Shown here piece after piece: positions 35,330-45,260 of a stretch of DNA of 64,000 nt (position 1 is its first letter; each line of letters opens with the position of its first letter). The translations under genes and the position numbers were made by a program. The stretch is from Candolleomyces eurysporus (taxonomy: Eukaryota; Basidiomycota; Agaricomycetes; Agaricales; Psathyrellaceae). Location of the stretch: NCBI GenBank assembly GCA_027579435.1, contig JANBPK010001189.1, forward strand, positions 231,477 through 295,476. The letters run 5' to 3'. A model generated the notes under the pieces. That model searched no databases, had not been told where the DNA came from, and worked only from the letters and a program-made list of their open reading frames with translations.

Positions 35330-36673
35330 ATGTCGAATGCTGCGCTGTCTATTTCAAACACCTCTGTTCAACGTCCCGAATTCCCAAGCGAAATATGGCT
35401 CGCAATCCTTCGATTCGCCGTGGATGTACCTGATCGGTGGGAGCACCCTCCGGGACTGCGACATGATGAGCATAATACACTCTTTATCGTGAATAGATAT
35501 GAGGAATCTTTCGTGAGATTATGTCCAGTCTACACGCATCGAATGGATCTTACTGACATGTATGCTTTCAAGTCAACAAAAAAGTCCTTGGTGTGTGTTT
35601 GCCGCCAATGGAATGTTTGGGCCATCCCTTTCCTATACGAGCACATCAGGCTTGCACAGTCGCATGGGCATCAGAGATTGGGCTCGTTGCTGGACGTCGC
35701 TTCCCGCCCCCCAACCATTCGAAGTTCCTCCGACAGTCCCCCACTTGGACACTTTATCAAGAGGTTGGACCTTCTCATGCCGGCACTTGAATGGGTCCAA
35801 CTATCCCCAGACCCTTGCCCGACCTACTCCCCCGCACCGCAGCTCTGCAAACTTTCACCCAACCTCGTTACCCTAATCACGACTGCAAGAGGCGAGTGCA
35901 ATGGCTTCCCGCTCTCAGACGTCATTTCTCCGACATTGGAATATGTGTACTTCCTGGACTACTTCGACATGCATATTTCCGAATGGGCGGCGTTCATGGA
36001 CCGCCATCCTCGCTTAGCGTACATGGATCATCCCATGTTCATCGAGCGCTCCGAATCCGAGTCTCCAATCGATTGGGAGGGAAGGTCTTGGCCCTCCGTT
36101 CGAGAAATCGTCTTGCTTCCTACGTGCGGATGCAACGAATTTCCTCCCGGTGCCTTTCCAAACCTCCAGAGACTCAAGATCCTGTCATTCCCATGGCTTG
36201 GGTTGGAGTCTGTGTGCTCGTTGGTCTCCATTCATGGTCGAAGTCTAACCAGTCTTTACCTGCCGCGTACTTTTGGACGATGGCGTAAATTCGAAGAAGT
36301 GCAGAAGATGGTAAACGAGTCCTGCCCCAAGCTGAAGGAGCTGATGTTCGACATGATGTATCCCGGTGGATCATGGACTGTTGATCCTTTGCCATCTCAC
36401 GTCCAGATCCCCGGAGTCCTTGTGCTTGGTGTGCGGTCTGCGAAAAACAACTACACTAAATTGTTTTGGGCACATTTTTATGACGAAGTACTCAAATTGA
36501 CGACCTTTTTCCCCAATGCCCGGACAATACGCTTCTTTGACGAACAGAACGTTGTGGGTCTCCAAAAATACCCCGGGTCTCTGATGTTGTTTTTGAAGGA
36601 CTGCAAGTCGCGCGGCATTTGTGCCAAAGACCATGTGGAACAACCGCTCAGCGCTCACCTGTCGAACGTATAG
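35330..36673 (+). CDS. F-box protein, array member 2
   Basis: Open over its full length, 447 aa if no intron is removed. The F-box is 'EFPSEIWLAILRFAVDVPDR' with 'VCVCRQWNVWAIPFLYEHIR'. A putative intron or exitron at 35513-35572 (60 nt, GTGAG to CAAG, with CTGAC near the 3' end) can be spliced without changing frame. The C-terminal region is shared with the family ('PPLGHFIKRLDLLMPALEWV', 'FEEVQKMVNESCPKLKELMF', 'TTFFPNARTIRFFDEQNVVG'). It looks like a leucine-rich fold without regular repeats. The last residues ('QPLSAHLSNV') place it in a subgroup with member 4. Predicted Skp1-Cullin-F-box adaptor; target unknown. Confidence 0.85.
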   Translation: MSNAALSISNTSVQRPEFPSEIWLAILRFAVDVPDRWEHPPGLRHDEHNTLFIVNRYEESFVRLCPVYTHRMDLTDMYAFKSTKKSLVCVCRQWNVWAIPFLYEHIRLAQSHGHQRLGSLLDVASRPPTIRSSSDSPPLGHFIKRLDLLMPALEWVQLSPDPCPTYSPAPQLCKLSPNLVTLITTARGECNGFPLSDVISPTLEYVYFLDYFDMHISEWAAFMDRHPRLAYMDHPMFIERSESESPIDWEGRSWPSVREIVLLPTCGCNEFPPGAFPNLQRLKILSFPWLGLESVCSLVSIHGRSLTSLYLPRTFGRWRKFEEVQKMVNESCPKLKELMFDMMYPGGSWTVDPLPSHVQIPGVLVLGVRSAKNNYTKLFWAHFYDEVLKLTTFFPNARTIRFFDEQNVVGLQKYPGSLMLFLKDCKSRGICAKDHVEQPLSAHLSNV

Positions 36674-37080
36674 ACAGGCTTTGTACCAGAGCACGTAGCA
36701 CCTCAGAGTAGCATATAATCCTACATTCTAGGTATCAGTCGTACGGTGATCCGGATCTGGATAATACTATCACGGGTGTAGACTCAACGAGCTGGAGGAA
36801 TGGGAATGCAATTAGAATGTCTGGTCACGACAACATTTGCAACGAGTTCTGGTTGGGGGCCGGGGTGAAACTAGGCGGGCGAGAATAGGTTTCACGAGAG
36901 TTCCACAAAGCCAGAGATAGACCGTACTATTTTGAAAGCTGAGGTTAAGGGTACATGCTTATTTATCTGAAGCAAACCATCGAGATGAATGGATGCACGA
37001 TACATGCGAACAGATCAACAAAAGATCTAATCTAATCGACTCGAGCTCTTACACGGGGTCTCGATAATTTGGCACCCTGG
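36674..37080. other. Array spacer
   Basis: No gene. It begins with the shared downstream flank ('aggtatcagtcgtacggtga'). The rest is not recognised. Confidence 0.45.
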
Positions 37081-37098
37081 TCTTTGCCAAACTTTGCA
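37081..37098 (+). promoter_or_regulatory. Conserved F-box leader box
   Basis: 'tctttgccaaactttgca', about 50-65 nt upstream of member 3; one base differs from the other copies. Confidence 0.4.
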
Positions 37099-37146
37099 CC
37101 TACAATTCCACCACTGTTAAGCTCGTTCTTAGCCACCATCCTTGTC

Positions 37147-38506
37147 ATGCCGAACAGCTCGAGCTCATTTATACAACCTTCCGAAATCCCACCCGAAATA
37201 TGGCTCGCAATCCTTCAATCCGCCGTGGATGTACCTGATCAGTGGAAGCGCCCACCAGGACTATGGCATGATGAGCAGATGTCGCCCCTTATCGTGAACA
37301 GATATGAAGAATCTTTAGTGAGATTATGCCCTATCTGCATGCATCAAACTGCTCTCGCTGACATAGGCATGTTTTTCAAGTCAACAAAAAAGTCCTTAGT
37401 GCGTGTTTGTCGCCAGTGGAATGTTTGGACGACGCCTTTCCTGTACGAGCACATCAAGCTTGAGCAGTCACATGGGCTTCAAAAATTGGACTTGCTGCTG
37501 GAAGTCGCCTCCCTCCCTTCGACCATTCGAACTTCCCCGAACAGTCACCCACTTGGGCACTTTATCAAGAGGTTGGACCTTCTCATGACGGGACTTGAAT
37601 GGGTCCAACTATCCTCAGACCCTCATCCAACCTACTCCCCCGCACCACAGCTCTGCAAACTTTTGCCCAACCTCGTTACCCTAATCACGGCTGCAGCAGG
37701 TTGCAACAGCTTTCCTTTGTCCGACGTCATTTCTCCTACTTTGGAATATGTGTGTTTCCTTGGTTTCTTCGACACGCTTACTTCCGAATGGGCGACATTC
37801 ATGGACCGCCATCCTCGCTTGGCTCATATCAATCATCCTGGTTTCATCGAGCCCTCCGAATCCGAGCCTCCAGTTAATTTGGAGGGAAGGTCTTGGCCCT
37901 CTGTTCGAGAAATCGTCTTTTCCCCTTTCACCGGATGTGACGAATTTCCTCCCGGTGCCTTCCCAAACCTCCGGAGACTTGAGATGCTGCCTACCCAGGG
38001 GCTGTCATTGGGGTCCTCGTGTTCATTGGTCTCCATTCATGGTCGAAGTATAACCAGTCTTCACCTGCCCCATACCTTTGGGGAATGGCATAATTTCGAA
38101 GAAGTGCAGAAGATGGTAAACGACTCTTGTCCCAATCTGAAGGAGCTGATGTTCGGCATGAGCTATATTGATGGCTTATGGGATCCTAATATATCCGATG
38201 TATTGCCATCTAACCTCCAGATCCCGGGAGTCCGTGTACTTGGTGTGCGATCTGCGCGCCACATCTGCACCGAATCGTTTTGGACGTATTTTCATGAGGA
38301 AGTACTCAAATTGGCGACTTTTTTNCCCCAATGCCCGGACAATACGCTTCTTCGACGAAAACAACGTTATATATCTTCAAAAATTCCCCGTGTCTCTGAT
38401 GTCGTTTTTGAAGGACTGCAAGTCGCGAAACATTTGTGCTAGAGATCATGTCGATCGACCGCTTAGCTGTCGAACGTATAGACAGGCTTTATACCAGCGC
38501 ACATAG
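37147..38506 (+). CDS. F-box protein, array member 3
   Basis: The start at 37147 (MPNSSSSFIQP) matches the start of member 1. The F-box is 'SEIPPEIWLAILQSAVDV' with 'VRVCRQWNVWTTPFLYEHIK'. The putative intron or exitron is 63 nt here (37318-37380), still a multiple of three. The N at 38325 follows a T run and shifts the frame. Dropping it restores 'FFPNARTIRFFDENN' and the family C-terminus '...TYRQALYQRT', ending at 38506. A near-identical C-terminal fragment is found at 40247-40496. Predicted SCF adaptor; target unknown. Confidence 0.8.
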
Positions 38507-38716
38507 TGTGTTTTAGGCTAGGATATAATCATTCATTCTAGGTATCGATTGTTTGGTAATTCGAAACTAGATCATAGCATCACCGGTGTAACCTGTACGG
38601 GCTGGAGGATTGCAATATAGGTGTTTGTTCCCGAAAACATTTGCAGTGAGCTCTACTTTAGTGGCAACCCGGACGAGGCCTATGTTTGGTAAGGACTTGA
38701 CAATTTGGAACCCAGG

Positions 38717-38734
38717 TCTTTGCCAAACTTTGGA
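38717..38734 (+). promoter_or_regulatory. Conserved F-box leader box
   Basis: 'tctttgccaaactttgga', about 50-70 nt upstream of member 4. Confidence 0.4.
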
Positions 38735-38785
38735 CCTACAAGCAAGTTATCATGGTCTTGTTTTGAGCTACCATTCTTGTTAAGT

Positions 38786-40171
38786 ATGTCGAATACCACC
38801 GAGTCCGGCTCAAACGCCTCTGTTCAACCTCCCGAAATCCCAAGCGAAATATGGCTCACAATCCTTCGATTCGCCGTGGACGTACCTGATCAGTGGGAGC
38901 ACCCACCGGGAGTGCGAAATGTGAGGAATACGGCACTCTTGATAGTGAGTAGATATGAGGAATCTTTCGTGAGATTATGTCCAGTCTACATGCATCGAAT
39001 GGATTTTACTGAAATGTATGTTTTCAAGTCAACAAAAAAATCCCTAGTGTGTGTTTGCCGCCAATGGAACGCTTGGACCATGCCCTTCCTGTACGAACAC
39101 ATCAGGATTGCGCAGTCACATGGGCATCGGAGATTGGGCTCGTTGCTGGACGTCGCTTCCCGCCCCCCAACCATTCGAACTTCCTCTGACAGTCCCCCAC
39201 TTGGACACTTTATCAAGAGGTTGGACCTTCTCATCCCGGCACTTGAATGGGCTCAACTATCCCCAGACCCTTCCCCAGCCTACTCCCCCGCACCGCAGCT
39301 CTGCAAACTTTCACCCAACCTCGTTACCCTAATCACGACTGCAGCAGGCGATTGCAAAGGCTTCCCGCTGTCGGACGTCATTTCTCCGACATTGGAATAT
39401 GTGCATTTCCTGGACTACTTCGCCATGCATGTTTCCGAATGGGCGACGTTCATGGACCACCATCCTCGCTTGGCGTACATGGATTCTCCCATGTTCATCG
39501 AGCGCTCCAAATTCAAGCTTCCAATCGATTGGGAGGTTAAGTCTTGGCCCTCCGTTCGAGAAATCGTCTTGCGGCCTTTGTGTGGATGCAACGAATTTCC
39601 TCCCGGTGCCTTTCCAAACCTCCAGAGACTCAAGACCCTGTCTTTCTCACGGCTTGGGTTGGAGTCTGTGTACTCGTTGGTCTCCATTCATGGTCGAAGT
39701 TTAACCAGTCTTTACTTGCCGCGCACGTTTGGACGATGGCATAATTTCGAAGAAGTGCAGAAGATGGTGAACGAGTCATGCCCCAAGCTGAAGGAGCTGA
39801 TGTTCGAAATGAGGTATCCCGGTGGATCATGGAATCCTACCAAATCAGATCCTTTGCCATCTCACGTCCAGATCCCCGGAGTCCTTGTACTTGGTGTGCG
39901 GTCTGCGAAAGACAACTACGCCAACTTATTTTGGGAACATTTTTATGACGAAGCACTCAAATTGACGACCTTTTTCCCCAATGCCCGGACAATACGCCTC
40001 TTTGACGAACAGAATGTCGTATGTCTCCAGAACTACCCCGAGTCTCTCATGTCGTTTTTGAAGGACTGCAAGTCGCGCGGGATTTGTGCCAAAGACCATG
40101 CGGAACAACCGCTCAGCGCCCACCTGGCGAGCATATCGATAGGCTTTATACCAGAGCGAGTAGCACCTTAG
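38786..40171 (+). CDS. F-box protein, array member 4
   Basis: Open throughout. The start at 38786 (MSNTTESGSNA) aligns with the starts of members 2 and 5. The F-box is 'PPEIPSEIWLTILRFAVDV' with 'VCVCRQWNAWTMPFLYEHIR'. The 60-nt GT-AG segment is at 38969-39028. The body resembles member 2 most closely ('FGRWHNFEEVQKMVNESCPK', 'VLVLGVRSAKDNYANLFWEH'). The C-terminus is extended to '...SIGFIPERVAP' because the stop used in member 2 is lost by a small change near 40135. Predicted SCF adaptor; target unknown. Confidence 0.85.
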   Translation: MSNTTESGSNASVQPPEIPSEIWLTILRFAVDVPDQWEHPPGVRNVRNTALLIVSRYEESFVRLCPVYMHRMDFTEMYVFKSTKKSLVCVCRQWNAWTMPFLYEHIRIAQSHGHRRLGSLLDVASRPPTIRTSSDSPPLGHFIKRLDLLIPALEWAQLSPDPSPAYSPAPQLCKLSPNLVTLITTAAGDCKGFPLSDVISPTLEYVHFLDYFAMHVSEWATFMDHHPRLAYMDSPMFIERSKFKLPIDWEVKSWPSVREIVLRPLCGCNEFPPGAFPNLQRLKTLSFSRLGLESVYSLVSIHGRSLTSLYLPRTFGRWHNFEEVQKMVNESCPKLKELMFEMRYPGGSWNPTKSDPLPSHVQIPGVLVLGVRSAKDNYANLFWEHFYDEALKLTTFFPNARTIRLFDEQNVVCLQNYPESLMSFLKDCKSRGICAKDHAEQPLSAHLASISIGFIPERVAP

Positions 40172-40246
40172 AGTAGCGCATAATCATACGTTCTAGGTAC
40201 CGGTTGTATAGTGATCCAGATCTGAATAGTGACATCACGGTTGTAG
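40172..40246. other. Array spacer
   Basis: The shared downstream flank ('taggtaccggttgtatagtg') runs directly into the C-terminal fragment that follows. Confidence 0.4.
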
Positions 40247-40496
40247 ACTCGACATCTGCACCGAATCGTTTTGGACGTATTTTCATGAGGAAGTACTCAA
40301 ATTGGCGACTTTTTTCCCCAATGCCCGGACAATACGCTTCTTTGACGAAAACAACGTTATATATCTTCAAAAATTCCCCGTGTCTCTGATGTCGTTTTTG
40401 AAGGACTGCAAGTCGCGCAACATTTGTGCCAGAGACCATGTCGATCGACCGCTTAGCCGTCGAACGTATAGACAGGCTTTATATCAGCGCACATAG
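40247..40496 (+). pseudogene. F-box C-terminal fragment
   Basis: Orphan 3' piece, about 80 codons, nearly identical to the end of member 3 (from 'CTESFWTYFHEEVLKLATFF' to 'QALYQRT'). It is joined directly to the downstream flank of member 4, with no F-box or promoter. It is evidence of unequal exchange within the array. Confidence 0.85.
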
Positions 40497-41040
40497 TACT
40501 TTTTAGGCTAGGATGTAATCATACATTTTAAGTCGATTCTGGTATCAGTCGTTTGGTGATTTGAAACTAGATCATGGCATCACCGCTGTAGCCTCTATGG
40601 GCTGGAGGATTGCAATTCAGAGGGCTGTTCCCGGAAACATGGAAACAAGAAATTATTATTTATTTCCTCACGCTATATTACCCTCTCCTCAGATTTTCTT
40701 TCAGGTACTTCATCCATCCGTGGGCGCGTGAGCGAGTGCACGTCCCTGGCGCCGGTAGGCAAACGTATCTATACTTCTGACAGAACACATCGCACATTAC
40801 GCTTCACGCCGGGTTTTCTGTGCTTGGGTAACACGTCACAACTTGTGGGTGTCTGTAGGCGCCACTCTGTCTGCAAGTCTGATGACTGGAAGCGTGTCCA
40901 CCTCTAGGTCACACCTCCCCTGCTGCCACCACCCCTCAGAGCTCCAGAGCTCTAGTTGTAGTGAGGTCGTTAAGTGTTTAGCGGTCCAAGTAGCGGGCGT
41001 TGCGGCGAAGCCGGCTGGTTAAGGTTATTTGGAACCCGGG
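40497..41040. other. Non-coding array spacer of distinct composition
   Basis: About 40640-41000 does not resemble the other array spacers. It carries a small palindrome around 'agagctccagagctct' near 40938. No coding frame, terminal inverted repeat pair or LTR was recognised. Confidence 0.35.
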
Positions 41041-41058
41041 TCTTTGCCAAACTTTGGA
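41041..41058 (+). promoter_or_regulatory. Conserved F-box leader box
   Basis: 'tctttgccaaactttgga', about 48-65 nt upstream of member 5. Confidence 0.4.
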
Positions 41059-41105
41059 CCCACAACCCCATCGTGGCGGTCTTGTTTTGAGCTACCATAC
41101 CCGTT

Positions 41106-42486
41106 ATGTCGAGTACCCCCCNTGTCTAGTTCAAACGCCTCTGTTCAACCTCCCGAGATCCCAAGCGAAATATGGCTCGCAATCCTTCGATTCGCTGTGG
41201 ATGTACCTGGTCAATGGGTGCTCCCACCGGGACTGCGATACGATGAGTTTTCGTCATTCCTTGCCGCAACTCGATATAAGGGGTCGCTCGTGAGATAGTA
41301 ATCTCCTGTCTGCACCGAGTTGCACTCACTGACACGATTGTTCTTCAAGTCAACGAAAAAGTCCTTAGTGTGTGTTTGCCGCCAATGGAACGTTTGGACC
41401 ACGCCCTTCCTGTACGAGCACATCAAGTTCGAGCAGTCGTACGAGCTTCGAAGATTGGGCTTGTTGCTGGACGTGGCTTCCCGCCCCTCAACCATTCGAA
41501 CGTCCTCTGACAGTCCCCCACTTGGACACTTTATCAAGAGGTTGGACCTTCTCGTAACGGGACTTGAATGGGTACAACTATCCTCAGACCCTCGCCCAAC
41601 CTACTCCCCCGCACCGCAGCTCTGCAAACTTTCACCCAACCTCGTTACCTTAATCACGACTGCAGCAGGCGAGTGCAACGGCTTTCCGTTGTCGGACGTC
41701 ATTTCTCCTACATTGGAATATGTGTCTTTCCTGAATTCCTTCGACATGCATATTTCCGAATGGGCGACGTTCATGGACCGCCATCCTCGCTTGGCGTACA
41801 TCTGTCATCCTCCTTCCATCATCAAGCCCTCCGAATCCGAGTCTCCTATTAATTGGGAGGGAAGGTCTTGGCCTTCCGTTCGAGACATCGTCTGTTCCCC
41901 TGTCAGCGGAAGCGGCACATTTCCTTCCAGTGCCTTCCCAAACCTCCAGAGACTTCAGATCCTGCCTAGCTGGGAGCTGTGGTCGGACTGGGAGTTGGCG
42001 CGCTCATTGGTCTCCATTCATGGTCAAAGTATAACCAGTCTTTACATGCCGCACAAGTATGGGGAATGGCATGATTTCGAAAAAGTGCAGAAGATGGTAA
42101 ACGGGTCCTGCCCCAATCTGAAGGAGCTGATGCTCAACATCAGGTTTCCCGACCCTGGGTCATGGAGGGCCACATTCGATACGTCCCCATCTAACGTCCA
42201 GGTCCCGAGGATCCGTGTACTGGGTGTGCGATATCCCGGCGACCGTTGCGGCGACAAATTTTGTCAGCATTTTTATGCTGAAGTTATCAAATTGACGACT
42301 TGTTTCCCCAACGCCCGGACAATACGCTTCTTCTGCAAAGAAAATGTTGAATTTCTCAAAGTATATTCCGACCTTCTGATATGGTTTTTGGAGGACTGCA
42401 ATTTGCGCGGCATTTGTGTCGAAGACCATGCGGAGCGACCGCTCAGCTGTCGAGGGTATCAACAGGCTTCATACCAGAGCACGTAA
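41106..42486 (+). CDS. F-box protein, array member 5 (needs an intron)
   Basis: The F-box 'PPEIPSEIWLAILRFAVDV' is followed by two in-frame stops (TAGTAA at about 41295-41300). Both fall inside the 60-nt GTGAG...CAAG segment 41290-41349. Removing it joins '...ATRYKGSL' to 'STKKSLVCVCRQWNVW' in frame. The gene is therefore intact only if this segment is spliced. The N at 41122 after a C run must also be ignored to keep the N-terminus in frame. The C-terminal body is the most divergent of the array ('SVRDIVCSPVSGSGTFPSSA', 'TTCFPNARTIRFFCKENVEF') and ends '...ASYQST'. Predicted SCF adaptor; target unknown. Confidence 0.7.
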
Positions 42487-42583
42487 TACTTTAGGATAGG
42501 ATATAGTCGTACATTCTAGGTATCGGTTGTATGGTGATTCGGATCTGGACAATAGCATCACGGGCATAGCGCAACAGATCATA

Positions 42584-42780
42584 TCAGACGAGGATAATAG
42601 CGAGGGGGAGGGCCACCAACACAATCATGATGACAATCCACCATCCACTACACTTCTCTTCCGAGTCGCGGAGGAATTTGTGCAGTCGAAGTATGCCATT
42701 GTTGACTTTGCTATCTGTTTGATCGACGTTGCGTTCTAGGTCGTCCAGCATTCTGATTCCAAGATCAGTTATACAAAGAA
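42584..42780 (-). pseudogene. Duplicated 3' end of TLG1
   Basis: Copy of the last exon and downstream flank of the t-SNARE gene TLG1 (43781-44815). It encodes 'MLDDLERNVDQTDSKVNN' and a membrane anchor ('IVIMIVLVALPLAIILV'), followed on the coding strand by a stop. The upstream exons are absent. It lies between two F-box copies and was evidently carried along when the array expanded. Confidence 0.85.
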
Positions 42781-42781
42781 T

Positions 42782-43250
42782 TCCACCGATGTTGAGCGAG
42801 TCTTGCCCCACTGGCAATCTGAAGGAACTAATGTTCGACATGAGCCGTATTGGTGGGCTATGGGATCCTAACATATCTAACCTCCAGATCCTGGCAGTTT
42901 GTGTACTTGGTGCGCGATCTACGAGCCACATCTGCACCGAATCGGTTTCGACGTATTTTAATGAGGAAGTACTCAAATTAACGATTCCCCCCAATGCCCG
43001 GACAATACGTTTCTTCGACGAAGAGAACATTGTATATCTTCAAAAATACCCGAGATCTCTGATGTCGCTTTTGAACGAGTGCAAGTCGCGCAACATTTGT
43101 GCCAGAGATCATTTTGATCGACCACTTAGCGCTGTCGACAGGCCTCAGTTTGGCAAGGACTTGACAGTTTGGAATCTTGCGTGTGAGTTGGTCTCCATTC
43201 ATGGGCGGAGCACAACCAGTCTATACCTCCCACGTACGTTTGGGCGATAG
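42782..43250 (+). pseudogene. Mosaic F-box fragment
   Basis: Open reading frame without an F-box. It starts in the 'ESCP..NLKELMFDM' region, runs to the usual C-terminus ('NICARDHFDRPLSA'), then continues at about 43141 into promoter-leader sequence of another copy ('tttggcaaggacttgaca'). It then re-enters an internal segment ('LVSIHGRSTTSLYLPRTFGR') and stops near 43250. This looks like recombination debris. Confidence 0.75.
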
Positions 43251-43658
43251 TGTAGTTTCGAAGAGGTGCAGAAGATGGTGAACGAGTCCTGCCCCAATCT
43301 GAAGGAGCTGATATTCGACATGCGTTACATTGTACCATGGGATCCTAGCGAGTCAGATGTTTTGCCATCTAACGTCCAGATCCCGGAAATCTGTGTACTT
43401 GGTGTGCGGTCTCAGCACGAGCGCAAAGTCGATGCTGATGCGGAATTGTTTTGGACGCGTTTTTATGGCGAAGTACTCCAGTTGACGACTTTTTTTCCCA
43501 ACGCCTTGACAGTACGCCTCTTCGACGAAGAGAATGTTGTACATCTCCAGAAATACCCCAGCCTTATGGCGCCGTTTTTGGAGGACTGCAAGTCGCGCGG
43601 CATTTGTGCCAAAGACCATGCGGAACGACCGCTCAGCGTTCAGCTGTCGGGCATATAG
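43251..43658 (+). pseudogene. F-box C-terminal fragment
   Basis: Continues the previous fragment after a stop. It contains 'VQKMVNESCPNLKELIFDMR' through 'CAKDHAERPLSVQLSGI', with a few extra residues near 'RSQHERKVDADAE'. No F-box. It is directly followed by the TLG1 3' flank. Confidence 0.8.
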
Positions 43659-43780
43659 ACAGGCTTAATACCAGAGCACGTAATACTTGAGGGTAGGATA
43701 TAGTCATACACTCTAGGTATCAATTGTATGGTGATTCAGATCTGGATAATGGCATCACGGGTATAGCGCAACGGATCGTG

Positions 43781-44815
43781 TCAGACGAGGATAATAGCAA
43801 GGAGGAGGGCCATCAACACAATCATGAGAATGACGATACACCATCCACTACCCTTCTCTTCCGAGTCGCGAAGGAATTTGCGCAATCGACGCATGCCATC
43901 GTTGACTTTGCTGTCTGTTTGATCGACGTTGCGTTCCAGGTCGTCCAGCATCCTGATTGCAAGGTTAGTTAAACGAAGAATTCAACCGGCACGAAGGGCC
44001 GAGACGCACTCGTTATGCACACCAATCTCCTCGCCCATAAGGGCGGCTTGCTGCTGAATTGTGCTTAGAGTGCCAGCTATCGAGTCGATTGTATGGTCTT
44101 GCTCGCGAAGCATCATCTGAAGAGTGTTGCCGGCGGTGAGGAAAGGTTCGATATGGCATTATGATATACCAACCTGCTGCTCTTCTCGGGCCCATGACGA
44201 TTGCTCGTCGTCTTGATATCGGTCATTGAATGGGGAAGACGGTCCACGCGCCGGGTGCGTCGATGTCGATGATGAACCAGCAAGACGAGACAGGTTTTGA
44301 GAAGAAGCCGAGGGCGTCGGCGACACTTCAGCTCTCATATTCTGGACTTGCAAAAACACACCTGGTCAGAAGAGCTAGATGGAAGACGAGGGGACCAGCG
44401 CACCTCAATCTCTTTCCGTACGTGCGTCACGTATTGCCGTCGATTTTGTACTTCTGTATATTCCAAACCGAACATTCGTGCATCCGTGGATTCGACTATT
44501 CTGCGCCAATGTGAGCATTGGTCGCTTGACATGTCAAGGGCAGACATACAGACTTTACGCTCTCTTCGAGGTCCTCCAGATCTGCTTCTAGCCCAGCCAA
44601 AGTCGCTTTAAGCTGTCACAATAGTCCGAGCTGCATAAGAATGACAGATTTTTGGAGAATAGAGGAGAACGCACCTCGTTACGAGCCCACATAAGCTCTT
44701 CGCTATCCTCCTTTGCCATATTGCGTATCCGCACATATGAAGAGCGTAGCTGCGATGCGGTTTGGAGAGAGGTTTGGATCTCTTGCTGGACGGCATGGTA
44801 TGGGTCGACCGACAT
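43781..44815 (-). CDS. TLG1: Tlg1 / syntaxin-6-like Qc-SNARE
   Basis: t-SNARE of the trans-Golgi/endosome system. Exon 1 (from 44815) carries the syntaxin-6 N-terminal helix ('DPYHAVQQEIQTSLQTASQL'). Further exons give 'LKATLAGLEADLEDLEESVK', 'EVQNRRQYVTHVRKEIE', a Ser/Pro linker, and the SNARE motif 'MMLREQDHTIDSIAGTLSTI' joined to 'MLDDLERNVDQTDSKVND'. The C-terminal anchor is 'CIVILMIVLMALLLAIILV', ending at 43781. All introns are 50-70 nt and keep phase. By alignment the central zero-layer residue, normally Gln, appears to be His in 'EEIGVHNEMLDD'. It marks the right edge of the F-box array and shares a divergent promoter with the phosphatase gene. Confidence 0.88.
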
Positions 44816-45260
44816 GGTGAATTAAATAGAGGTGAATATGCTAGTAGTGAGAAGGAGAGGCCGTGTAGTGTATGTTGCTAAGATTCCGTTCCGCAGGAAC
44901 AGGCATTTGGAGAATGCCGAGATGCCGGTTTGATTGATGTTCTCACGCCTTGGCTTCAGCCTGAAGACGGAGCCTCTCACTTAGCTCTTTTCATCTCGCA
45001 TCGACAACCTGTATGGCGCCCCTCGAATTTTGGCTAGTTTCTGATAATGAATAGCGCTATCTCAACTAGCTCTCAACTAGCCTTGCGTTTCTGGCCGATT
45101 CTTACTCGGTGACCTCAGCCCTATCCGACCATCCGAACCGGAGGGTGTGATATGTGGTGCCGCTGCACGTGTGTTGCCTTCAGGGCCGAGGGGTACTTAA
45201 CAGCAATGAGTCAGAAAGGACTCTCTTCACTCCTTCAACTGATCCTCCAAGCTTGGGACG
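44816..45260. promoter_or_regulatory. Divergent intergenic region
   Basis: Shared 5' flank of TLG1 (minus) and the histidine phosphatase gene (plus). A direct repeat 'tcaactagc' occurs near 45060-45080. No gene seen. Confidence 0.4.
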
